Source of the DNA: Neisseria sicca
Lineage (GTDB): Bacteria > Pseudomonadota > Gammaproteobacteria > Burkholderiales > Neisseriaceae
DNA length: 64,000 bases
Assembly: GCF_003044565.1 (NCBI RefSeq)
Contig: NZ_POXG01000002.1
Span: forward strand, 248,001 to 312,000
Direction of reading: 5' to 3'
Both the position numbers and the translations under genes were made by a program. The notes under the pieces were generated by a model that made no database searches, had not been told where the DNA came from, and saw only the letters and a list, made by a program, of their open reading frames with translations. Positions 8,245-17,494 of this stretch are shown here, piece after piece (positions within the stretch are counted from its first letter, which is position 1; every line of letters starts with the position of its first letter).

Positions 8245-8748
8245 ATGTCTGACTGGTCCCTCCCCGATTTCGAACGCAAAATCTGCCCGCCCGAAGAATT
8301 GGCGCAGCGTTTGCACGAGCTTCCCCGTCCGCTGGTGTTTACCAACGGATGTTTCGATATTCTGCACAGGGGGCATGTTACCTATCTGGCGCAGGCGCGG
8401 TCGGCGGGGGCAGCGTTGGTATTGGCTTTGAACACGGATGCGTCCGTGCGCCGTTTGGGCAAAGGAGACGACCGTCCCGTCAATTCGCTGGAAAACCGCG
8501 CGGCGGTAGCGGCGGCATTGGCGAGCGTGGATTTGGTTACTTGGTTTGACGAAGACACGCCCGCCGAGTTGATCGAGCAAATCAAACCCGACATCCTGAT
8601 TAAAGGCGGCGACTGGCCGGTCGAAAAAATCGTCGGCGCACAAGAAACGCTGGCGCGCGGCGGCAAAGTGTTTTCCATTCCGTTCTTGCACCAGACTTCC
8701 ACCACGAAAACGCTGGAAAAAATCCGCGCAGCCGAGGGCGGCAAATGA
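8245..8748 (+). CDS. rfaE2: D-glycero-beta-D-manno-heptose 1-phosphate adenylyltransferase
   Basis: Cytosolic nucleotidyltransferase that makes ADP-heptose for the lipooligosaccharide inner core. 167 residues, equal to the C-terminal (HldE-2/RfaE2) domain alone; Neisseria carries the kinase as a separate gene. The nucleotidyltransferase motif [18 protein letters not shown] (HxGH) is intact, with ISTTK-type end [17 protein letters not shown]. Its stop overlaps the start of birA-coaX (ATGA at 8745), so the two are translationally coupled although their pathways differ. Confidence 0.93.
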   Translation: MSDWSLPDFERKICPPEELAQRLHELPRPLVFTNGCFDILHRGHVTYLAQARSAGAALVLALNTDASVRRLGKGDDRPVNSLENRAAVAAALASVDLVTWFDEDTPAELIEQIKPDILIKGGDWPVEKIVGAQETLARGGKVFSIPFLHQTSTTKTLEKIRAAEGGK

Positions 8749-10544
8749 CCGCGCTGAAACTGCCGCACAGTCGGGTTTTGGCAGAACTTGCCGACGGTCT
8801 GCCGCAACACGTTTCCCATCTCGCGCGTATCGCGGGCGTGAAGCCGCACCAGCTCAACGGCTTTTGGCAACAGATGCCCGCACACATCCGCGGACTGCTG
8901 CGCCAACACGACGGACAATGGAGGCTCGTGCGCCCGCTTGCCTTGTTTAACGAAGAAGCCTTGCAGCATTTGGGCGCGGAACGCGGTTTTCAGACGACCT
9001 TAAAGCAAGAATGCACGTCCAGCAACGATGAAATCCTAAATCTGGTGCGCACTTCGCCCGAACAAGCCCATAAAGCGCTTTGCGTCGCGCATCTGCAAAC
9101 CAAAGGCCGCGGGCGGCAAGGACGCAAGTGGACACACCGATTAGGCGAATGCCTGATGTTCAGCTTCGGCTGGGTATTTGACAAACCGCAGCACGAACTC
9201 GGTTCGCTCGCCCCCGCCGTCGCACTCGCCTGCCGCCGCGCCTTGGCTGCCTCGGGGTTGGACATACAAATCAAGTGGCCGAACGATTTGGTCGCCGGCA
9301 GGGACAAACTCGGCGGCATCCTGATCGAAACCGTCCGCAACGAGGGCAAAACCGCCGCCGTCATCGGCATCGGCATCAACTTCGTCCTGCCCAAAGAAGT
9401 TGAACACGCCGCCTCCGTCCAAGCCTTATTCCACAATATGCAGCTTGCCCGCGGTGCAGCCTCCGCACACTGCATCCCCGTCTCAACGCTATTAGACAAA
9501 CTCTTGGGCGAACTCGATACCGTCCTGACGCAATACGCGCAAAACGGGTTCGCCCCCTTCCTCGGCGAATACCAAACCGCCCACCGCGACCACGGCAGAC
9601 CCGTCCTGCTCCTACGCGACGGGCAAACCGTAAGCGAAGGCACCGTACTCAACGTCGATGCGCAAGGCGCGTTGCACCTGATGACATCGGCAGGCGAACA
9701 AACCGTCGTCAGCGGCGAAATCAGCCTGCGCCCCGACGACACGCCCCGCGCCGCCACGCCGCGTGCGCCCGAACGCCTGCTCCTGCTCGACGGCGGCAAC
9801 AGCCAGCTCAAATGGGCATGGGTGGAAAACGGCGTGTTCAACGAAGTCACCCGCGCGCCCTACCGCGACTTGAGCAGGCTCGGCGAAGAATGGGCAGAGC
9901 GTTCAGACGACCGCACCCGCATCGTCGGCTGCGCCGTGTGTGGCGACCTCAAAAAAGCCCTCGTCGAAGCCCACCTGACCGCGCCCGTCCGCTGGCTGCC
10001 CTCGATGCCGCAGGCACTCGGCATCCGCAACCACTACCGCAACCCCGCCGAACACGGTTCCGACCGCTGGTTCAACGCCTTGGGCAGCCGCCGCTTCAGC
10101 CAAAACGCCTGCGTCGTCGTCAGCTGCGGCACCGCCGTAACCACCGACGCACTCACCGAAGACAACCACTACCTCGGCGGCACCATCATGCCCGGCTTCC
10201 ACCTGATGAAAGAAGCCCTCGCCGCCAAAACCGCCAACCTCGACCGCCCCGCCGGCAAAGTGTACCCCTTCCCCACTACCACGCCCAACGCCATCACCAG
10301 CGGCATGATGGATGCCGTTTGCGGAGCCGTCATCATGATGCACGGGCGGCTGCAACAAAAAACGGGCGAAGGCAAACCCGTTGACGTCATCATTACCGGT
10401 GGCGGCGCAAGCAAAGTCGTCAACGCCCTGCCCAAGCAGTTTGTTTTGGACAATACGGTAAAAATTGTAGATAATCTCGTCATTTACGGTTTATTGAACT
10501 GGGTCGCGCACGAGCAGGAACAGACCGACACACTGCCCGAATAA
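8745..10544 (+). CDS. birA-coaX: bifunctional biotin-protein ligase / type III pantothenate kinase
   Basis: 599-residue fusion known from Neisseria. Residues 1-330 are the biotin ligase that loads biotin on acetyl-CoA carboxylase: an N-terminal helix-turn-helix-like region, then GRGRQGRKW (biotin/AMP loop) and KWPNDLV. Residues 340-590 are type III pantothenate kinase, first step of CoA synthesis: [14 protein letters not shown] (phosphate loop), EHGSDRW and [11 protein letters not shown]. One protein thus serves two cofactors of fatty-acid synthesis. An inverted DUS copy is embedded in the ligase part near 8985. It overlaps rfaE2. Confidence 0.93.
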   Translation: MTALKLPHSRVLAELADGLPQHVSHLARIAGVKPHQLNGFWQQMPAHIRGLLRQHDGQWRLVRPLALFNEEALQHLGAERGFQTTLKQECTSSNDEILNLVRTSPEQAHKALCVAHLQTKGRGRQGRKWTHRLGECLMFSFGWVFDKPQHELGSLAPAVALACRRALAASGLDIQIKWPNDLVAGRDKLGGILIETVRNEGKTAAVIGIGINFVLPKEVEHAASVQALFHNMQLARGAASAHCIPVSTLLDKLLGELDTVLTQYAQNGFAPFLGEYQTAHRDHGRPVLLLRDGQTVSEGTVLNVDAQGALHLMTSAGEQTVVSGEISLRPDDTPRAATPRAPERLLLLDGGNSQLKWAWVENGVFNEVTRAPYRDLSRLGEEWAERSDDRTRIVGCAVCGDLKKALVEAHLTAPVRWLPSMPQALGIRNHYRNPAEHGSDRWFNALGSRRFSQNACVVVSCGTAVTTDALTEDNHYLGGTIMPGFHLMKEALAAKTANLDRPAGKVYPFPTTTPNAITSGMMDAVCGAVIMMHGRLQQKTGEGKPVDVIITGGGASKVVNALPKQFVLDNTVKIVDNLVIYGLLNWVAHEQEQTDTLPE

Positions 10545-10570
10545 GCAGCAACGCCGTAGCGCAGATTTAA

Positions 10571-10613
10571 AAAGGTCGTCTGAAAACATCAAACCGGGTT
10601 TTCAGACGACCTT
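10571..10613 (+). terminator. DUS hairpin terminator after birA-coaX
   Basis: AAAGGTCGTCTGAAAAC and GTTTTCAGACGACCTT, about 11-base loop. Confidence 0.8.
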
Positions 10614-10726
10614 CAGACGCAGCAAACTTCAGCCGATTGGTTTTGATGCCAATTCGCCACAAAATAACAACACAAAATCGTCCGCACACCACAACGGCAC
10701 CCGAACACAAAAAAGGAAAACAACTC

Positions 10727-11614
10727 ATGAAATGGCTTTTCGCCGCCCTCGTGGCACTCAACATCATCGTCTTCGGCGGCATGATTACGCACCGCCTCAA
10801 CAACGCCAAATCCCCCGCCGCCACGCCCGTAGAAGGCGGCGCCCACGAACTTGCCCAACCCGAATCCCTGCGCCCGCAGCAAGCCCCCGCGTCTGCCGAC
10901 AACGCGCAACCCGACTGGCTGCAAACCGACGAAACACAAGCCGACCTGCCCGAACCCGAATCCGAAGAAGCCATAGCCGAACGCAAGAAGAAAGAAGAAG
11001 AGGAACAGGCGCGCCGCGAAAAAGAAAAAAAAGAACGTGAAGAAAAAGCCCGCCGCGAAAAAGAAAAAGCCGCCGCCGAAAACACCAATCCGGCTGCTGC
11101 CACCAACGAAAATCCCGCCGCCAAAAACGCATCCGCCGCCCGCCAATGTACGTCCAACGCCAGCGTTACCCTTGACGAAGACGACTACCACCGCATCAAA
11201 GGTCTGCTGACCCGTTGGCCGCACGCCGCCAGCCGCACCGTAGAAAAACGCGGCGCATCGAAAGACCAAGCCGCCAAAACCTTCCGCGTCGTACTGCCCG
11301 CCGACAGCGAAGCAATGAACCGCCTCGAAGCCCTCGGCAACAAAGGCTTCAACGGCACGCTTCACAACGGCGAAATCAGCCTCGGCGTCATGAAAAGCCG
11401 CTCCTCCGCCCAAGTCCTCATCTCACGCCTGTCTGCAGCAGGTTTCGGCGGCGGACGCATCGTCGAACAAGACGACAAAGGCAACGCCGCCGACAGCACC
11501 CTCAGCGTTTCCCGCATGACCGTCATCTTCATGTCGGTCGATGAAAAAGACGCACAGGAAATCCGTAACATCGTCGGCCGCTACGGCAGCCTGAATATGA
11601 AAACCTGCAAATAA
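10727..11614 (+). CDS. membrane-anchored SPOR-like protein with charged coiled coil
   Basis: 295 residues from ATG 10727, chosen because AAAAGGAAAA precedes it and the protein then opens with one membrane helix (LFAALVALNIIVFGGMI). Residues 80-120 are an almost pure Lys/Glu/Arg coiled coil (RKKKEEEEQARREKEKKERE), followed by a Pro/Ala/Asn linker. The C-terminal 150 residues include GEISLGVMKSRSSAQ and LISRLSAAGFGGGRIVEQ, resembling SPOR peptidoglycan-binding domains of cell-division proteins. A cytoplasmic N-terminus and periplasmic SPOR-like end are inferred. Follows birA-coaX, closed by its own DUS hairpin. Confidence 0.75.
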   Translation: MKWLFAALVALNIIVFGGMITHRLNNAKSPAATPVEGGAHELAQPESLRPQQAPASADNAQPDWLQTDETQADLPEPESEEAIAERKKKEEEEQARREKEKKEREEKARREKEKAAAENTNPAAATNENPAAKNASAARQCTSNASVTLDEDDYHRIKGLLTRWPHAASRTVEKRGASKDQAAKTFRVVLPADSEAMNRLEALGNKGFNGTLHNGEISLGVMKSRSSAQVLISRLSAAGFGGGRIVEQDDKGNAADSTLSVSRMTVIFMSVDEKDAQEIRNIVGRYGSLNMKTCK

Positions 11615-11619
11615 AACCC

Positions 11620-11652
11620 AAAGGTCGTCTGAACGTTTTCAGACGACCTTTT
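11620..11652 (+). terminator. DUS hairpin terminator
   Basis: AAAGGTCGTCTGAACG / CGTTTTCAGACGACCTTTT, tight loop, directly after the SPOR-like gene. Confidence 0.8.
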
Positions 11653-11786
11653 GCAAAGATGCAACAGATTAGGCGGCAGTCAAATCCCGTTTGGAAAACC
11701 GAATAGGTTAACGTTGATATCGCTCCCGCCTTTACGCTGCGAAACCGCCGACAAACCCTTATCCGCACAAAGGTTCTTGAGAAACC

Positions 11787-12284
11787 ATGAAACCCGCCCA
11801 AACCTCCCTACTGTTCGCCCTTCTTCTCGGACTGCTGCCGGCGGCATACGCCGATGACTATGACGACGAAGCCTATCAAAACCTGATCACGCAATGCACG
11901 CGCAACCAGCTCGACAGTTGCGTCACACTCGGCATTTGGACCCGCGACTATCTGGAAAGCCCCGCCGATGCCTACCTGCCGCTGAAAAAAGCCTGCGACG
12001 GCAAAAACATGAAGGGCTGCAACGTATTGGCAAACCTCTATTTAGACCCATACAGCGGTCTGGGCATGGACTACCCCAAAGCCCTCGAACTCTACCGCAA
12101 AGCCTGCAAAGGCGGCTATGAAAACGCCTGCCGCAACGCCAAAGAAACCGAAGAGGAAATGCGCAATCAAACAGCGGAAGACCGCACAGCCAAACGGCAA
12201 GAGCGGCTGGAGGCATTGCAACGTTCCTGCATGGGCGAAAACGATGCCGCCTGCAGAGCCTTGCAACGCGAATTGCAACGCTGA
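11787..12284 (+). CDS. secreted Sel1-repeat protein
   Basis: 165 residues with a signal peptide (residues 1-22, ending AAYA). Cys-rich Sel1/TPR-like helical repeats follow: CVTLGIWTRDYL, ACDGKNMKGCNVLANLYLD, ALELYRKACKGGYENAC. Paired cysteines in each repeat suggest disulfides in the periplasm, as in HcpA-type proteins. The last 45 residues are charged (RNQTAEDRTAKRQERLEAL). Such proteins act as scaffolds; the partner is unknown. A CREE begins two bases after its stop. Confidence 0.8.
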   Translation: MKPAQTSLLFALLLGLLPAAYADDYDDEAYQNLITQCTRNQLDSCVTLGIWTRDYLESPADAYLPLKKACDGKNMKGCNVLANLYLDPYSGLGMDYPKALELYRKACKGGYENACRNAKETEEEMRNQTAEDRTAKRQERLEALQRSCMGENDAACRALQRELQR

Positions 12285-12286
12285 TA

Positions 12287-12442
12287 TATAGTGGATTAAC
12301 TTTAAACCAGTACGGCGTTGCCTCGCCTTAGCTCAAAGAGAACGATTCTCTAAGGTGCTGAAGCACCAAGTGAATCGGTTCCGTACTATCTGTACTGTCT
12401 GCGGCTTCGTCGCCTTGTCCTGATTTTTGTTAATCCACTATA
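12287..12442. repeat. Correia repeat enclosed element, long form
   Basis: 156 bp bounded by TATAGTGGATTAA and TTAATCCACTATA terminal repeats, with the internal blocks CAGTACGGCGTTGCCTCGCC, the middle AGAGAATCGTTCTC-type segment (IHF-site-bearing long form) and CTGCGGCTTCGTCGCCTTG. Confidence 0.95.
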
Positions 12443-12450
12443 GAAGTCGT

Positions 12451-12480
12451 GGTCGTCTGAAACGGCTTTCAGACGACCTA
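12451..12480. terminator. DUS hairpin between CREE and S4 gene
   Basis: GGTCGTCTGAAACG / GGCTTTCAGACGACC with a tiny loop. Confidence 0.65.
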
Positions 12481-12526
12481 TGCTACAATTTCACACATTC
12501 AAACCTTCCCCATTACAGGAAACCTC

Positions 12527-12760
12527 ATGGAAGCCACCGTCTATCTCGAAGACAACGAATACATCGCCTTATGCGACCTTCTGAAGCTCGCTGGACTTGC
12601 CGAAAGCGGCGGGCAGGCGAAAGCGTTTATTGCCGAAGGGCTGGTGTTGCGCAACGGTGAAACCGAAACCCGCAAAACTGCCAAAATACGCGGCGGCGAA
12701 GTCATCGAGTTTGACGGCGCGCGCTTGGAAATCGCCGATGGATACGACCCAGAAGAATAA
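12527..12760 (+). CDS. small S4-domain RNA-binding protein
   Basis: 77 residues, essentially one S4 RNA-binding fold of the YbcJ type: YIALCDLLKLAGLAESGGQA, KAFIAEGLVLRNGE, TRKTAKIRGGEVIEF. AGGAAACC precedes the ATG. Such proteins bind ribosomal or tRNA-like RNA; the target is unknown. Its end overlaps the next gene by 23 bases in another frame, indicating coupled translation. Confidence 0.88.
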   Translation: MEATVYLEDNEYIALCDLLKLAGLAESGGQAKAFIAEGLVLRNGETETRKTAKIRGGEVIEFDGARLEIADGYDPEE

Positions 12761-12956
12761 AGCCGAAGCGCTCTTGGGCGAGCCGCTTTTAGACGAACCC
12801 GTCCGCCCCGAATCGTGGGAATGCTGCGGCAGCGACTGCGGCGATGCCTGCATCCAGACGATTTATTGGACGGATAAAGCCCGCTACGACGCGCAACAGC
12901 GGAAATTGAAAGAAGCGGGTTGGTCGAACGACGGAGATAACGAAAAGGTCGTCTGA
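12738..12956 (+). CDS. oxidoreductase-like mini-protein with Cys cluster
   Basis: 72 residues starting inside the S4 gene: MDTTQKNKAEALLGEPLLDE, then PVRPESWECCGSDCGDACIQTIYW. The CCGSxCxxC cluster followed by an aromatic segment is the signature of the oxidoreductase-like N-terminal domain (PF09791), a probable metal or Fe-S binding motif. The end of the gene (GTC GTC TGA) lies within a DUS, which supplies the stop codon. Function unknown. Confidence 0.75.
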   Translation: MDTTQKNKAEALLGEPLLDEPVRPESWECCGSDCGDACIQTIYWTDKARYDAQQRKLKEAGWSNDGDNEKVV

Positions 12957-12999
12957 AAACGGTTCGGCTGGATAAAACCGCGTTTTCAGACGACCTTTT
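12943..12999 (+). terminator. DUS inverted pair overlapping a stop codon
   Basis: AAAAGGTCGTCTGAAAACGG / CCGCGTTTTCAGACGACCTTTT. The left arm contains the TGA of the preceding gene, and the right arm abuts a CREE. Confidence 0.75.
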
Positions 13000-13155
13000 A
13001 TAATGGATTAACTTTAAACCAGTACGGCATTGCCTCGCCTTAGCTCAAAGAGAACGATTCTCCAAGGTGCTGAAGCACCAAGTGAATCGGTTCCGTACTA
13101 TCTGTACTGTCTGCGGCTTCGTCGCCTTGTCCTGATTTAAATTTAATCCACTATA
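12999..13155. repeat. Correia repeat enclosed element, long form
   Basis: About 157 bp, same orientation and nearly the same sequence as the copy at 12287, with one changed base in the left end (TATAATGG) and the alternative right end AAATTTAATCCACTATA. Confidence 0.95.
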
Positions 13156-13172
13156 ATTTTCAAAAGCCGCAG

Positions 13173-13193
13173 GTCGGATACTTATTATCCGAC
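13173..13193. terminator. short palindrome hairpin
   Basis: GTCGGATA and TATCCGAC pair around a short loop. A second near-palindrome, TCGGATTCAAGAATCCGA, lies at about 13243-13260. They may be terminator-like or remnants of a repeat family. Confidence 0.35.
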
Positions 13194-13347
13194 AAAACGT
13201 TTAATGTTCCGCTGATTCAAATCATTACGGCAGGATTTGAAATGTCGGATTCAAGAATCCGAACTACTGGATTTCAGACGACCTTTGTCCGACTCGGTTT
13301 TCAACATGACCGTCCCCATCCTTCATTCACCACACACATAACGCCCC

Positions 13348-14184
13348 ATGATAGACCTGCACTGCCATTCCACCGTTTCCGACGGTATGCTCTCTCCTGC
13401 CGAAGTCGTGCGCCTCGCGCATCAAAACGGCTGCACGCTGCTGGCGTTGACCGACCACGACCACACCGGCGGCATCGCTGAAGCGCGTGCCGAAGCCAAT
13501 GAGCTCGGGCTGCGTTTCGTCAACGGCGTGGAAATCTCCGTAACTTGGCGCGGGCGCACCATACACGTCGTCGGTTTGGATTTTGACGAGCAGGACGAAA
13601 ACCTGCAAAACCTGTTGGCACAAGTACGGCAAGGTCGTCTGAAACGCCTTGAAGCCATCGCCGCCAAGCTCGAAAAGAAAGGCATCGGCGGCGCATACGA
13701 CGGCGCGCTCGCGCTGGCGGCAAACAAAGAAATGGTCAGCCGCACCCACATTGCCGAGTTCCTCATCCAAGCGGGACACGTCAAAAACAAGCAGCAGGCG
13801 TTCACCAAATACTTGGGCGACGGCAAATCCTGCGCCGTCCGCCACGAATGGGCAACGCTGGAAGACTGCGTATCCGCCGTCAACGGCGCGGGCGGCATGG
13901 TGGTCATCGCCCACCCGATGCGCTACGATTTGTCCGCCACCGCCAAGCGCAATCTGTTTGAAGAATTTAAAAGCCTCGGCGGTGTGGGCATCGAAGTCCA
14001 CAGTGGCAACTGCTGCAAAAACGACCGCCTCAACTACGCGCTGCTGGCAGAACGCTTCGGCATGCTCGCCAGCGCGGGCAGCGATTTCCACCGCTTAAAC
14101 GACTTCAGCGGCGGTATCCTCGGCGCGTGTCCCGAACTGCCGGAAAACTGCAAACCGGTTTGGGAGCATTTCAAAAAGGTTTGA
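13348..14184 (+). CDS. rnm: PHP-domain nucleoside bisphosphate phosphatase / RNase AM
   Basis: 278-residue metal-dependent phosphoesterase of the TrpH/YciV group, shown in other bacteria to remove 3'-phosphates from 3',5'-bisphosphonucleotides and to trim short 5' RNA extensions. The PHP metal motifs are present: DLHCHSTVSDG at the N-terminus, LTDHDHTGG near residue 36, NGVEISV, and the C-terminal SAGSDFH. The ribosome site before ATG 13348 is weak. Monocistronic, with a DUS hairpin about 140 bases downstream shared with the convergent phosphate permease. A DUS copy also lies inside the coding sequence near 13632. Confidence 0.88.
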   Translation: MIDLHCHSTVSDGMLSPAEVVRLAHQNGCTLLALTDHDHTGGIAEARAEANELGLRFVNGVEISVTWRGRTIHVVGLDFDEQDENLQNLLAQVRQGRLKRLEAIAAKLEKKGIGGAYDGALALAANKEMVSRTHIAEFLIQAGHVKNKQQAFTKYLGDGKSCAVRHEWATLEDCVSAVNGAGGMVVIAHPMRYDLSATAKRNLFEEFKSLGGVGIEVHSGNCCKNDRLNYALLAERFGMLASAGSDFHRLNDFSGGILGACPELPENCKPVWEHFKKV

Positions 14185-14321
14185 GCCGACAAACTTCAAG
14201 AAAATATCTAAAAATTGCGTCCCATCATCCTTCTTTTCGTTTAGACGCCAACGTCCTACGTTCCAAACCCATTCACAACCAAACATCTTATCTTGCCTCA
14301 TTTTTATCTTGATTTCGCCAT

Positions 14322-14369
14322 AAAAAAGGTCGTCTGAAAGCGGGAACGGTACTTTCAGACGACCTTTTG
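14322..14369. terminator. bidirectional DUS hairpin
   Basis: AAAAAAGGTCGTCTGAAAG and CTTTCAGACGACCTTTT lie between convergent genes, so it can serve both strands. Confidence 0.8.
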
Positions 14370-14384
14370 TGTGGAAATCCGATA

Positions 14385-15959
14385 TTAGAACAGTGCCTGC
14401 AGAATCAGGTAGCAGGTCACGGACAGGATAGCGGCGGCGGGTAAGGTGATGACCCATGCCAAGCCGATGGGTTTCATCAGCTTCCAGTTGGCGTTGCGGT
14501 TGACCAAGCCGATGCCGAGTACCGCGCCAACCAAAATATGGGTACTGGATACGGGCAGCCCCATAAAGGAGGCTGCCATCACGACGGCGGCGGCGGAAAG
14601 TTCGGCGGTAAAGCCTGAAGCGGGGTGCATTTCCGCCAAGCTGCTGCCGACGGTTTTAATCACTTCTTTGCCGACAAACCACAAGCCGACAATCAATGCG
14701 ATACCGAATGTCAGCATGGCAATCGGCGGAACGGCGTTTTGTGAGGTAATGCTGTTGGTACGCAATGCGTCCATGATGGCGGCAAACGGGCCGATGGCGT
14801 TGGCAATATCGTTCGCGCCGTGGCTGAAGGCGAAGCCGCAGGCGGTAAACACCTGCATCCATGAGAACATTTGAAAGGTGGATTTATCCAAATCTTTGCG
14901 CTTCAGGCTTTTGGCGAATACAAACGTACCCATCCATACTGCCGCGCCAATCATGAAGATGGTCAGGAAGCTGTTGACGTTGCTCATGCCCAAGTGAAGG
15001 TTGTTCAAACCTTTGAAAATCAGCATGGCGGCAATCATCATCCCGCCGAAAGAGGCAATGAAGGGAACCCAAGAATGGAGTGCTTTATAGGAATCGACGT
15101 TGTTTTTGCGGTTGTCCAAGTCGTACAGACCGCGGTAGTACTCGGATTGCAGCTCGGAGGGATCAAAATCCGGCTCGTCGTAGATTTGCGCGTCGTGCGC
15201 CATTTTGGTGGCGTATTCGACTTTTTCGCTTTCGCTCAAGGCTTCAAAAAACAGGCGGTGCTGTTCTTTGTAAGCCTTTTTTTCTTGTTTGATGCCCTTG
15301 AGCGTACCTTCCGCCCAAGCGTTGTAATCCAAGACGTTTTTCTTGACTCGGGAAAACAATAAATAGGAAACCGTACCGCCCAAAACGGGCGACAAGACCC
15401 AAGACAAGGCGATTTCGCCCAATTTGCCCCACTGAATCAGCTCGCCCGCATTCATATTGTTCATGACCGCCATACACACCGCGCTACCGACGATACCGCC
15501 GATAATGGCGTGGGTAGTGGAAACAGGCAGGCCTTTGCGCGAGGCGAACAGAAGCCACAATGCCGCTGCGAGCAGCGCGGACATCATGATAAAGACAAAC
15601 TGCATGGGTTGAAGGTCGATGCCGTTCAGATCCACAATGCCTTTACGTATGGTATCGGTCACTTCGCCGCCCGCAATCACCGCGCCACTGACCTCAAACA
15701 CCGCCGCAATCAGCAAAGCTTGGGGAATCGTCAGCGTACCGGAGCCGACGCTGGTACCGAAAGAATTGGCGATATCGTTACCGCCCACGTTAAACGCCAT
15801 GAAAACGCCGAACATGGTAGCGATAATGAACAATATAGAATGGTTGTAATGGGTATAGCCCAAGCCCCAGTAAATAAAATAGCCGACCATGCCCACCAGC
15901 ATAGCGGCAAAGACAGCATTAATCAGCTTCAAGTTGGCACTCATCTGAGTTTGAGCCAT
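14385..15959 (-). CDS. pitA: PiT-family inorganic phosphate permease
   Basis: Inner-membrane phosphate (or metal-phosphate) symporter, 524 residues. Both inverted PiT repeats are intact: FNVGGNDIANSFGTSVG with GLPVSTTHAIIGG in the first half, and SHGANDIANAIGPF with GLPVSSTHILVGA in the second. A long hydrophilic loop (about residues 195-310, ending in Asp/Glu-rich DEPDFDPSEL) separates the halves. Start ATG at 15959 has AAGGAAG upstream. No phoU-like accessory gene accompanies it. Confidence 0.92.
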   Translation of the reverse strand: MAQTQMSANLKLINAVFAAMLVGMVGYFIYWGLGYTHYNHSILFIIATMFGVFMAFNVGGNDIANSFGTSVGSGTLTIPQALLIAAVFEVSGAVIAGGEVTDTIRKGIVDLNGIDLQPMQFVFIMMSALLAAALWLLFASRKGLPVSTTHAIIGGIVGSAVCMAVMNNMNAGELIQWGKLGEIALSWVLSPVLGGTVSYLLFSRVKKNVLDYNAWAEGTLKGIKQEKKAYKEQHRLFFEALSESEKVEYATKMAHDAQIYDEPDFDPSELQSEYYRGLYDLDNRKNNVDSYKALHSWVPFIASFGGMMIAAMLIFKGLNNLHLGMSNVNSFLTIFMIGAAVWMGTFVFAKSLKRKDLDKSTFQMFSWMQVFTACGFAFSHGANDIANAIGPFAAIMDALRTNSITSQNAVPPIAMLTFGIALIVGLWFVGKEVIKTVGSSLAEMHPASGFTAELSAAAVVMAASFMGLPVSSTHILVGAVLGIGLVNRNANWKLMKPIGLAWVITLPAAAILSVTCYLILQALF

Positions 15960-16120
15960 AGGATCAGCTTCCTTAAGAATTGCGGATGTGTTTCGGACTA
16001 TTGTAACCTTTTTGCAATCTTTCTTGAAACATTTATTTACCTGCGCCGCGCCAAATACCTGACAAAGCGCAAAACCGCGTTAAAATGTTTTTCTTTACGG
16101 CTTAATCCGAACCACGACCC

Positions 16121-17221
16121 ATGAATACCCAACTTTATATCGGCATCATGTCCGGCACCAGCATGGACGGTGCAGATGCCGTGCTTATCCGTATGCAGGG
16201 CAATCAATGGCAGGGCGCGCTGGCTCATGCCTTTACCCCGTATTCAGACGACCTCCGTCAGGAGCTGCTTGACCTTCAAAATATCGGCTACAACGAATTG
16301 CACCGCAGCAATATCCTATCCCAGACCCTCAGCCGCCTTTACGCGCAAACCGTCCACACCCTCCTCTCAGAACAAAACCTGCCCGCCGAAGCCGTTACCG
16401 CCATCGGCTGCCACGGACAAACCGTCCGCCATGCCCCAGAACACGGTTACAGCATCCAGCTTGCCGACCTGCCCCTACTGGCGGAACTGACCGGCATTTT
16501 TACCATCGGCGATTTCCGCAGCCGCGATTTGGCTTCGGGCGGACAAGGCGCGCCGCTGGTTCCCGCCTTCCATCAAGCCCTGTTCCAGCATCCGCAGGAA
16601 ACCCGCGTCGTCCTCAATATCGGCGGCATCTCCAACATCAGCGTCTTACCGCCGCAGCAAGCCGCTTTCGGCTTCGATACCGGCCCCGGTAATATGCTGA
16701 TGGACGCGTGGATGCAGCACAACTGGCAGCAGTCATACGACCGCGACGGACAACGCGCCGCACAAGGCACTATCCTGCCTGATTTATTGAACAACCTACT
16801 CGACCATCCCTATTTCAGACGACCCCATCCCAAAAGTACGGGCAGGGAGCTTTTCTCCCTAAACTGGCTTCAAGGTCGTCTGAAAGGCAGTGAAAAGCCC
16901 GAAGATGTTTTAAGAACCTTGGTTCGCTACACCGCACAAACCATCCGCGACGCCGTCGATACAGCCGCCCCCGACACGCGCAATCTCTATGTCTGCGGCG
17001 GCGGCATCCGCAATCCGGTTTTGATGCAGGATTTGGCAGACCTGTTCTCCCCCGCTGTCGGATTGAACAGCACCGCAGCACTCCACCTTGACCCGCAATG
17101 GGTCGAAGCCGCCGCTTTCGCCTGGCTCGCCGCGTGCTGGATAAACCGAACGCCCAGCAGCCCGAACCATGCGACAGGCGCAGCCAAAGCCTGCATCTTG
17201 GGCGCAGGCCACTACGCCTGA
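16121..17221 (+). CDS. anmK: anhydro-N-acetylmuramic acid kinase
   Basis: Cytosolic enzyme of peptidoglycan recycling; it cleaves and phosphorylates 1,6-anhydro-MurNAc to MurNAc-6-phosphate. 366 residues, normal length. The sugar-kinase/actin-fold motifs are [17 protein letters not shown] at the N-terminus, GCHGQTVRH near residue 105, [10 protein letters not shown] near 187 and [10 protein letters not shown] near 290. Two inverted DUS copies are embedded in the coding sequence (near 16246 and 16815), and a forward one near 16875. Followed by a CREE. Confidence 0.95.
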
Positions 17222-17270
17222 TGTCCGGTTTCAGACGACCCTTTCAAGACCGTCTGCAATCACCGAACAA

Positions 17271-17377
17271 TATAGTGGATTAAATTTAAATCAGGACAAG
17301 GCGACGAAGCCGCAGACAGTACAGATAGTACGGCAAGGCGAGGCAACGCCGTACTGGTTTAAAGTTAATCCACTATA
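17271..17377. repeat. Correia repeat enclosed element, short form
   Basis: 107 bp with TATAGTGGATTAA / TTAATCCACTATA ends and without the middle IHF-type segment. Confidence 0.95.
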
Positions 17378-17404
17378 AGGCTTCCTTCCAATATCCGCCC
17401 CATC

Positions 17405-17475
17405 AAAAAAGGTCGTCTGAAAAGCAGCAAACTAGGCTTGAAACCTGGTTGAACCGCGTTTTCAGACGACCTTTT
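17405..17475. terminator. inverted DUS pair, anmK / fHbp-like convergent ends
   Basis: AAAAAAGGTCGTCTGAAAAGC and GCGTTTTCAGACGACCTTTT with a roughly 30-base loop, placed to terminate the minus-strand lipoprotein gene. Confidence 0.7.
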
Positions 17476-17494
17476 AACACGTCTCTTTCAATTA

